From: Paraburkholderia hayleyella
Lineage (GTDB): Bacteria; Pseudomonadota; Gammaproteobacteria; Burkholderiales; Burkholderiaceae
Direction of reading: 5' to 3'
Length of the DNA stretch: 64,000 nt
Assembly: GCF_009455685.1 (NCBI RefSeq)
Contig: NZ_QPES01000002.1
Span: forward strand, 744,001-808,000
Positions within the stretch are counted from its first letter, which is position 1; the number at the start of each line of letters is the position of its first letter. Position numbers and translations under genes: made by a program. Shown one piece after another: positions 47,504 through 53,767 of this stretch. The notes below the pieces were generated by a model that was not told the DNA's origin, searched no databases, and saw nothing but the letters and a program-made list of their open reading frames with translations.

Positions 47504-48135
47504 GGCGTATCTCCTCCCCGCCGGTAAAGACGGTTCCATTCGTGATCTATCTCACCCTGTGCGATGTACGGATCGTTATCCGCAGGGCGTTCATTTACGT
47601 TGTTTCCGCCATCGTGCGTTCCATCCGCAACCATGACCCGCACACGGTCACCCGGCAGAAAAATCGCCCATACACCAGCCGCCACTCTCCCGTATTTCGC
47701 AATCTTGACGTTCTCCGCCTTGTACCAATACCCCGGCGTTTTGCCGTCCAGCTTCTTGTCGACAAGCCACCTAACCGTCAGCCTCAGTTCCGGCTGCCAC
47801 ACGGCAGGAACACTCGTGCAGCACATCCCCCCCCCTTCCGAGGGACGTCCATCCTCATGAGCCGGCTCGACATTCGGCCCCCCCCCTCCAATACCCGTCC
47901 CCTCTGGTCCCTCAATTCCAAAACTGTGGATGTACCAGGGCGTGTAATTAAGCGATGAGCTATCGCCACCTACCAGCTCATACTGCGGCGGCAGCGGGAT
48001 CTCATCCAGCGGCGACGGCACATCGCCGTTATGCTCCTGGCAAGCGCACAGCCCCAACAGGACCACCGACAGAAATACCGCCATGGCACTGCGCCTCTTG
48101 CTGCACCTCTTGCCCCGCCTTCGATCAAATTTCAT
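47500..48135 (-). CDS. DUF3304 lipoprotein, putative Tle1 immunity, copy A
   Basis: 211 residues from ATG 48135 with GGAGAG upstream. Basic n-region, helix (AVFLSVVLLG) and lipobox LCAC give lipidation at C32; Gln after it favours the outer membrane. The mature domain matches DUF3304: NYTPWYIHSFGIEG, a GGGG stretch, MCCTSVPAVWQPELRLTVRW, AIFLPGDRVRVMV. Periplasmic lipoproteins beside Tle1 genes are the known immunity type for this effector. Blocks: GDSS at the mature N-terminus, GGGM-CC, LVDKK, KIAKYGRVAAGV. Its frame is open upstream to the ATG at 48201 that overlaps the stop of copy B, giving a possible 22-residue N-terminal extension. Its stop overlaps the tle1 copy 1 start. Confidence 0.88.
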   Translation of the reverse strand: MKFDRRRGKRCSKRRSAMAVFLSVVLLGLCACQEHNGDVPSPLDEIPLPPQYELVGGDSSSLNYTPWYIHSFGIEGPEGTGIGGGGPNVEPAHEDGRPSEGGGMCCTSVPAVWQPELRLTVRWLVDKKLDGKTPGYWYKAENVKIAKYGRVAAGVWAIFLPGDRVRVMVADGTHDGGNNVNERPADNDPYIAQGEIDHEWNRLYRRGGDTP

Positions 48136-48201
48136 CGTTCTCTCTCCGCGATGCCTGACATCACGGCTCTCAGGTTCCTGCCAGGCCCATCTCAGGTTCA
48201 T
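48136..48201 (-). repeat. 66-bp leader containing a copied tle1 start (also at 51719-51784 and 52408-52473)
   Basis: Before DUF3304 copies A, C and D lies the same 66-bp segment beginning with the ribosome site, ATG and first codons of tle1 (MNLRWA) and continuing, in frame, into the leader of the DUF3304 gene. Copy B (after the tle1 stop) and copy E (outermost) lack the tle1 codons. Both the tle1 start and the leader carry GAACCTGAGA, so the junctions look like products of duplication between nearby short repeats. The 22 codons are open and in frame with the lipoprotein. Confidence 0.88.
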
Positions 48202-48833
48202 GGCGTATCTCCTCCCCGCCGGTAAAGACGGTTCCATTCGTGATCTATCTCGCCCTGTGCGATGTACGGATCGTTATCCGCAGGACGATTGTTAGCGTTA
48301 TTCCCACCCTCAAGATTGCCGTCCGAGACCATGATCCGCACACGGTCACCCGGCAAAAAAATCGTCCATATGTTGCCCATCAACTCACCATACTTCGCAA
48401 GCCTGACGTTCTCCGCCTTGTACCAGTACCCCGGCGTCTTGCCGTCCAGCTTCTTGTCGACAAGCCACCTAACCGTCAGCCTCAGTTCCGGCTGCCACAC
48501 GGCAGGTACGCTCGTGCAACACATCCACCCCCCTTCCGAGGAACGTCCATCCTCATGAGCCGGCTCGACATTCGAGCCCCCACCTCCAATACCCGTCCCC
48601 TCTGGTCCCTCAATTCCAAAACTGTGGATGTACCAGGGCGTGTAGTTGATCGGCGAGCTATCGCCACTTACCAGCTCATACTGCGGCGGCAGCGGGATCT
48701 CATCCAGCGGCGACGGCACATCGCCGTTGTGCTCCTGGCAGGCACACAGCACCAACAGAACCACCGACAGAAATACCGCCATGGCACTGCGCCTCTTGCT
48801 GCACCTCTTGCCCCGCCTTCGATCAAATTTCAT
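48198..48833 (-). CDS. DUF3304 lipoprotein, putative Tle1 immunity, copy B
   Basis: 211 residues from ATG 48833. Same signal and lipobox (LCAC) as copy A. Blocks differ: SGDSSPINY near the mature start, GGWMCC, LVDKK, and the alternative segment VRLAKYGELMGNIWTIF with SDGNLEGGNNANNRP. It is the first gene after the stop of tle1 copy 2, with only 42 bp between them, and its own stop overlaps an ATG that can be read into copy A. Predicted to protect against a Tle1-type phospholipase from the periplasm; whether it binds the local effectors is not known. Confidence 0.87.
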   Translation of the reverse strand: MKFDRRRGKRCSKRRSAMAVFLSVVLLVLCACQEHNGDVPSPLDEIPLPPQYELVSGDSSPINYTPWYIHSFGIEGPEGTGIGGGGSNVEPAHEDGRSSEGGWMCCTSVPAVWQPELRLTVRWLVDKKLDGKTPGYWYKAENVRLAKYGELMGNIWTIFLPGDRVRIMVSDGNLEGGNNANNRPADNDPYIAQGEIDHEWNRLYRRGGDTP

Positions 48834-48875
48834 CGCTCTCTCTCCGCGATGCCTGACATCACGGCTCCCTCACGC

Positions 48876-51083
48876 TCACAGAGTGACCGCTACAGCAGCC
48901 TGGTTCAGGCTCCATCCGGGCTGCACCTCGTTGTTGCCCACATACAGTGGCGCGGAGGTCTCCGCCAGGCCAAGGTAGGCTTTGCGCCTGTCCTGCCCAA
49001 CAAACACCACTCGCGGAAAGCCATACCCACCCGGCGCGTATTCGTGGAAATACGGCACACGGAACCAGCAGCGGCTGTCATGAACGTAATCGTCGAACAG
49101 CTTCACCGCCGCTGCGGGCAACCGGCTCGCAGCCTCAACCGACGTGCACTGCCTCAGAAAACCCTCCACCTCAGGCAGCGGCGCCGCCATCACATCGTCT
49201 TCCGCACGGTAAGCCTGCACCAGCGTCGACCACGCCACGTTGAGCAGCACACCACTAACCTCCAGCCTGACCCACGGGCTATCGCTTCCAGGCTGCGCCC
49301 GTCTGACCGACAGAACCGCCGGCTGCGGATGCGAAATGCCCCTGACCATCACCGGCGGCGGCTGCATCCGGTTCACCTGCCACTGTTCGCACTGCCCCGG
49401 ATACAGATGGCCCAGCAGCAGACGCATATCCTCCGCACCCTGGCGCAAATCCGTCTGGTCGTTCGTCGTCGCCTCCAGCGCCCCTTCTCCAGGACGCAGG
49501 CTCACCGCGCCCGGGGGCATCCCCGGATGCGCCACCTCGCCACACAGCACTCGCCTGCGCTCGGCCAGCGCGGTATTCAGTTCATCCAGTTCCTTCTGCC
49601 GCGCACCCAGCGCAGACAGGTAACCCCCTATTCCCGATGTCAGGGCATCCGCGCGAATTCGCTCGAGCCGCATGCGCAGCGCGCTTGTCTGCGGGTCTTT
49701 ACCCATCGCCTCTTTCAGGTTCTGCTCAACCTTGTGCGGTGTCTGGCGGTCCTCGTGTGCCTTATCGAAAAACGTCTGTTCGGTGATGTAGTCGCCCGTG
49801 TTGATCCGCGCGCGCAGCGTGCGCCACGCCAGCATCTGCTCCATTCCTGCCTTCAGGGCTTCTTCCACCGAACTCGCCTTCGGCACCGTCTCGCGCCAGG
49901 CGTTGAAGGCCATGACCGTTTCCGGGGAGAGCGCAAAGTCGGCGATAAGATCATCTCGCCTGTCGATCTCATCGCTGCCCAGAAGCGGTACGCCGCAGGA
50001 GAGCGCGACCCGGTACATGTCGTGCAGCGGGATCTGGCTAAGCTTGTGGCTGTCGTCACGGGGCTGCGACGTGCGGCCCTTGCCCTGTTCGTTCGGGGCA
50101 TAGCCTCCGCCCACATCCGAATGCACGCCCGGGTACGCCACCTCTTCACGAATGTGCTTCCCGTAAACGGGACCGTTACGGATCGAATCCAGTGGAAAAC
50201 TCATCCGCTGCTCGTGAACCGAGAACGCGTGATGGCAGAATCGCACTGCGTCCGGAATATCCAGGGCCCCGCCCGACGCCATCGAAAAGTGGCCGTCGAA
50301 CAGGCCAATATCGACAGCAACGCGTGCCGAATCGGGTGGGCCAACCGAGGCGACCGTATCGAACAGCCCGACGAAGTTCACCCTGTACGGCAGTGCATAT
50401 TTGCCGCTCTGGTAACCGATCCGCCCATTGCGCGCCCATTCGTTCACCAGTTTGTGCACGAACACCCGGGCGCTCGCCGCGCCACGGGAAAAACCGATCG
50501 CGTTGATCCACACTTGGCTGACCGTGCGCGGCCACGCGCCTTCGTCTACCGCCTGTTTATGTGCGATACCAAGCCGGTCTATATAACGGGCAAGGGGGAG
50601 CGGGTTGCCATTGGATACCGCCCGGCATATGCGCGGGGCGTCATCGTCCTGAATCAGTCGTCTGGTTTTATCCGAAGCAATAGCCCAATATATGGCGCTC
50701 AACACGCGTGTATAACCCCATACACAGCGACTGCCAAAGCCCACTGCCAGCGATTTGCCCTGGGTCGAATAGACCTCTTCACCAATCTCAGGAAACGGCG
50801 TGCCTACACCCGGAATGTAGAATTTGAAAATCCCCTTGTCCTGTTCATCACGGGCGGCATTGTGAAGCCGGGAGACATTCGTATGGGTGTTCCTGAGGGA
50901 ATCCCGAAACGGATTCGTCTCGACATCGTTGTTGTTCGTGCCATCGAAGAACAGGGTGATATTGAGCGTCTGTGAACATGATGTGCAAAGACCACTCACC
51001 AGCGCACGCCCCTTCCTCTGGTCAATCTCACTGCCTTTCACCCGCCCGCCCTCCGGCATCGGGTCAGCCCATCTCAGGTTCAT
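48876..51083 (-). CDS. tle1: Tle1-type phospholipase effector (DUF2235), copy 2
   Basis: 735 residues from ATG 51083, same strong ribosome site and ATGA overlap with the immunity gene before it. The hydrolase motifs (FFDGTNNN, GFSRG, LFDTVASVG, VHSDVGGGY) are identical to copy 1. The differences are clustered: for example N16 to K, H63 to L, Y79 to D, R133 to W near the N-terminus and GIPH to GISH, FIGQDRRQ to FVGQDRRK near the C-terminus; the centre is identical at the protein level. It has no adaptor gene of its own: the next gene is immunity copy B. It probably shares the DUF4123 adaptor. Confidence 0.9.
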   Translation of the reverse strand: MNLRWADPMPEGGRVKGSEIDQRKGRALVSGLCTSCSQTLNITLFFDGTNNNDVETNPFRDSLRNTHTNVSRLHNAARDEQDKGIFKFYIPGVGTPFPEIGEEVYSTQGKSLAVGFGSRCVWGYTRVLSAIYWAIASDKTRRLIQDDDAPRICRAVSNGNPLPLARYIDRLGIAHKQAVDEGAWPRTVSQVWINAIGFSRGAASARVFVHKLVNEWARNGRIGYQSGKYALPYRVNFVGLFDTVASVGPPDSARVAVDIGLFDGHFSMASGGALDIPDAVRFCHHAFSVHEQRMSFPLDSIRNGPVYGKHIREEVAYPGVHSDVGGGYAPNEQGKGRTSQPRDDSHKLSQIPLHDMYRVALSCGVPLLGSDEIDRRDDLIADFALSPETVMAFNAWRETVPKASSVEEALKAGMEQMLAWRTLRARINTGDYITEQTFFDKAHEDRQTPHKVEQNLKEAMGKDPQTSALRMRLERIRADALTSGIGGYLSALGARQKELDELNTALAERRRVLCGEVAHPGMPPGAVSLRPGEGALEATTNDQTDLRQGAEDMRLLLGHLYPGQCEQWQVNRMQPPPVMVRGISHPQPAVLSVRRAQPGSDSPWVRLEVSGVLLNVAWSTLVQAYRAEDDVMAAPLPEVEGFLRQCTSVEAASRLPAAAVKLFDDYVHDSRCWFRVPYFHEYAPGGYGFPRVVFVGQDRRKAYLGLAETSAPLYVGNNEVQPGWSLNQAAVAVTL

Positions 51084-51718
51084 GGCGTATCTCCTCCCCG
51101 CCGGTAAAGACGGTTCCATTCGTGATCTATCTCGCCCTGTGCGATGTACGGATCGTTATCCGCAGGACGTTCATTTACGTTGTTCCCACCATCGTGCGTT
51201 CCATCCGCAACCATGATCCGCACACGGTCACCCGGCAGAAAAATCGCCCATACACCAGCCGCCACTCTCCCGTATTTCGCAATCTTGACGTTCTCCGCCT
51301 TGTACCAATACCCCGGCGTCTTGCCGTCCAGCTTCTTGTCGACAAGCCACCTAACCGTCAGCCTCAGTTCCGGCTGCCACACGGCAGGTACGCGCGTGCA
51401 GCAAGACTCCGCACCACCACCGGACGGACGGCCATCCTCATGAACCGGCCCGACATTCGGCCCTCCCCCTCCAATACCCGTCCCCTCTGGTCCCTCAATT
51501 CCAAAACTGTGGATGTACCAGGGCGTGTAGTTCAGCGTTAACGTACCGGCGCCTACCAGCTCATACTGCGGCGGCAGCGGGATCTCATCCAGCGGCGACG
51601 GCACATCGCCGTTATGCTCCTGGCAGGCGCACAGCCCCAACAGGACCACCGACAGAAATACCGCCATGGCACTGCACCTCTTGCCCCACCTCTTGCCCCG
51701 CCTTCGATCAAATTTCAT
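51080..51718 (-). CDS. DUF3304 lipoprotein, putative Tle1 immunity, copy C
   Basis: 212 residues from ATG 51718. Lipobox LCAC, DUF3304 body. Block combination: AGTLTLNY near the mature start, GGGAESCC (one residue longer than GGGMCC), LVDKK, and VKIAKYGRVAAGV with ADGTHDGGNNVNERP. It thus shares its central block with copy D but its C-terminal block with copies A and E. The stop overlaps the tle1 copy 2 start (ATGA), so production of effector and this protein should be coupled. The frame is open to ATG 51784 (MNLRWA extension). Confidence 0.88.
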   Translation of the reverse strand: MKFDRRRGKRWGKRCSAMAVFLSVVLLGLCACQEHNGDVPSPLDEIPLPPQYELVGAGTLTLNYTPWYIHSFGIEGPEGTGIGGGGPNVGPVHEDGRPSGGGAESCCTRVPAVWQPELRLTVRWLVDKKLDGKTPGYWYKAENVKIAKYGRVAAGVWAIFLPGDRVRIMVADGTHDGGNNVNERPADNDPYIAQGEIDHEWNRLYRRGGDTP

Positions 51719-51798
51719 CGTTCTCTCTCCGCGATGCCTGACATCACGGCTCTCAGGTTCCTGCCAGGCCCATCTCAGATTCATGACGTATCTCCTTC

Positions 51799-52407
51799 CT
51801 ACTGGTAAAGACGGTTCCATTCGTGATCTATCTCGCCCTGTGCGATGTACGGATCGTTATCCGCAGGACGATTATTAGCGTTGTTCCCACCCTCAAGATT
51901 GCCGTCCGAGACCATGATCCGCACACGGTCACCCGGCAAAAAGATCGCCCATATGCTGCCCATCACCTCGCCATACTTCGCAAGCCTGACGTTCTCCGCC
52001 TTGTACCAGCACCCGGGGGTCTTGCCATCCAGTTTCTTCTCGACAAACCACCTAACCGTCAGCCTCAGTTCCGGCTGCCACACGGCAGGTACGCGCGTGC
52101 AGCAAGACTCCGCGCCACCACCGGACGGACGGCCATCCTCATGAGCCGGCCCGACATTCGGCCCTCCCCCTCCAATACCCGTCCCCTCTGGTCCCTCAAT
52201 TCCAAAACTGTGGATGTACCAGGGCGTGTAGTTCAGTGCTGACGTACCGGCGCCTACCAGCTCATACTGCGGCGGCAGCGGGATCTCATCCAGCGGCGAC
52301 GGCACATCGCCGTTGTGCTCCTGGCAGGCACACAGCACCAACAGAACCACCGACAGAAATACCGCCATGGCACTGCGCCTCTTGCCCCGCCTTCGATCAA
52401 ATTTCAT
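51799..52407 (-). CDS. DUF3304 lipoprotein, putative Tle1 immunity, copy D
   Basis: 202 residues from ATG 52407, with a shorter basic n-region (MKFDRRRGKRRSAM) and lipobox LCAC. Blocks: AGTSALNY, GGGAESCC, FVEKK, and VRLAKYGEVMGSIWAIF with SDGNLEGGNNANNRP. The C-terminus ends EWNRLYQ, six residues before the end seen in copies A, B and C, because of an earlier TAG. The frame is open to ATG 52473 (MNLRWA extension, GGAAGGAG site). It precedes copy C by 80 bp. Confidence 0.87.
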   Translation of the reverse strand: MKFDRRRGKRRSAMAVFLSVVLLVLCACQEHNGDVPSPLDEIPLPPQYELVGAGTSALNYTPWYIHSFGIEGPEGTGIGGGGPNVGPAHEDGRPSGGGAESCCTRVPAVWQPELRLTVRWFVEKKLDGKTPGCWYKAENVRLAKYGEVMGSIWAIFLPGDRVRIMVSDGNLEGGNNANNRPADNDPYIAQGEIDHEWNRLYQ

Positions 52408-52487
52408 CGTTCTCTCTCCGCGATGCCTGACATCACGGCTCTCAGGTTCCTGCCAGGCCCATCTCAGGTTCATGGCGTATCTCCTTC

Positions 52488-53105
52488 CTACCGGTAAAGA
52501 CGGTTCCATTCGTGATCTATCTCGCCCTGTGCAATGTACGGATCGTTATCCGCAGGACGTTCATTTACGTTGTTCCCACCATCGTGCGTTCCATCCGCAA
52601 CCATGATCCGCACACGGTCACCCGGCAGAAAAATCGCCCATACACCAGCCGCCACTCTCCCGTATTTCGCAATCTTGACGTTCTCCGCCTTGTACCAGTA
52701 CCCCGGCGTCTTGCCGTCCAGCTTCTTCTCGACAAACCACCTAACCGTCAGCCTCAGTTCCGGCTGCCACACGGCAGGTACGCGCGTGCAGCACATCCCT
52801 CCCCCTTCCGAGGGACGTCCATCCTCATGAGCCGGCCAGACATTCGAGCCCCCCCCTCCAATACCCGTCCCCTCTGGTCCCTCAATTCCAAAACTGTGGA
52901 TGTACCAGGGCGTGTAATTAAGCGATGAGCTATCGCCACTTACCAGCTCATACTGCGGCGGCAGCGGGATCTCATCCAGCGGCGACGGCACATCGCCGTT
53001 ATGCTCCTGGCAGGCGCACAGCGCCAACAGGACCACCGACAGAAATACCGCCATGGCACTGTGCTTCTTGCCCCACCTCTTGCCGCGCCTTCGATCAAAT
53101 TTCAT
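52488..53105 (-). CDS. DUF3304 lipoprotein, putative Tle1 immunity, copy E
   Basis: 205 residues from ATG 53105, the outermost immunity gene and the nearest to the PAAR gene. Lipobox LCAC after a basic n-region (MKFDRRRGKRWGKKHSAM). Blocks: SGDSSSLNY, GGGMCC, FVEKK, VKIAKYGRVAAGV. It ends EWNRLYR with an earlier TAG than copies A-C. Its leader has no tle1 start codons and is followed upstream by unique sequence, so it could represent the ancestral position of the immunity gene. Confidence 0.87.
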   Translation of the reverse strand: MKFDRRRGKRWGKKHSAMAVFLSVVLLALCACQEHNGDVPSPLDEIPLPPQYELVSGDSSSLNYTPWYIHSFGIEGPEGTGIGGGGSNVWPAHEDGRPSEGGGMCCTRVPAVWQPELRLTVRWFVEKKLDGKTPGYWYKAENVKIAKYGRVAAGVWAIFLPGDRVRIMVADGTHDGGNNVNERPADNDPYIAQGEIDHEWNRLYR

Positions 53106-53316
53106 CGTTCTCTCTCCGCAATGCTTGACATCACGGCTCTCAGGTTCCTGCCCTACGCCTCTCAGAGCGCATGTACTCAAGTGCACGAGTCTCGCCACGT
53201 CATCACTCCACCCGGCACCCCATCCTGCAAACCGCCACGCCCAGCAAGACCCGCAAGAAGTACCGTCATGAGAGCCTTCATCATCCATTGCAAGCGATGG
53301 GGGTCACGTAGGCCAC

Positions 53317-53598
53317 TCAGTCGCCAATACCGGTCCGGGTACTGCCAATCAGCGTGCAGCCGCACTCCGTGCGGTGACCATGCAACGCCACACGTCTGTC
53401 GCCGATGGTGAACGTCGGATGGGCTTCAATAATCTTGTTCATGCCATGTGGGCGCCCGTCTGGATACGTCAGCGGACAATCGACAAGATCATCTAGACGG
53501 GCGATCCGCTTGCCTCCAACCGTATGGGTTTCGGAACCAGAAATGACGCGGCCACCATGTGATGTTTCATCACCGACGACAATGAGTTGTAGTGCCAT
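53317..53598 (-). CDS. PAAR-domain T6SS spike tip protein
   Basis: 93 residues from ATG 53598 (MALQLIVVGD). The PAAR body carries DETSHGGRVISGSETHTVGG, RIARLDDLVDCP and HPTFTIGDRRVALHGHRTECG with C41, C79 and C81 and several His as candidate zinc ligands. It would sharpen the VgrG tip and lies immediately downstream of vgrG (169 bp). The open frame continues upstream of the chosen start but that part has no PAAR similarity. No effector domain is attached. The 211 bp between this gene and copy E hold no gene. Confidence 0.9.
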   Translation of the reverse strand: MALQLIVVGDETSHGGRVISGSETHTVGGKRIARLDDLVDCPLTYPDGRPHGMNKIIEAHPTFTIGDRRVALHGHRTECGCTLIGSTRTGIGD

Positions 53599-53767
53599 GT
53601 CTCTTTCAGGTCCGGATAAGGTCAACGTTTGAGGAATGTGGCCCATGCTTGCGAACAAGCCCGTCATCGAAGCCCAGCGACATGACACCCACTGCAGCGA
53701 CGACATTCCTGGCCAAAAAAACACACATGCCTAACAATAAAAACGGGATTCATGGCTATGCCCCACG

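Larger units (their letters stand above)
45296..48833. repeat. Tandem duplication unit 1 (effector plus two immunity genes)
   Basis: The segment with tle1 copy 1 and two DUF3304 genes (47500-48135, 48198-48833) is repeated in the same order and direction at 48876-52407. The tle1 genes are offset by 3580 bp. The two units adjoin at about 48834-48890, where the stop of tle1 copy 2 runs straight into the leader of the second DUF3304 gene. Confidence 0.92.
48876..52407. repeat. Tandem duplication unit 2 (effector plus two immunity genes)
   Basis: Second copy of the module: tle1 copy 2, DUF3304 copy C and DUF3304 copy D, in the same order and orientation as unit 1. Upstream of it, copy E is a single further immunity gene that is not paired with an effector. 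Confidence 0.92.

Noticed and set aside
45206..50975. Very long plus-strand open frames (638 and 911 residues) across the tle1 and immunity genes
   Set aside because: They are antisense to genes with clear domains and signal peptides; their composition is Arg/His/Pro-rich with no domain, as expected of the complementary frame of high-GC coding DNA.
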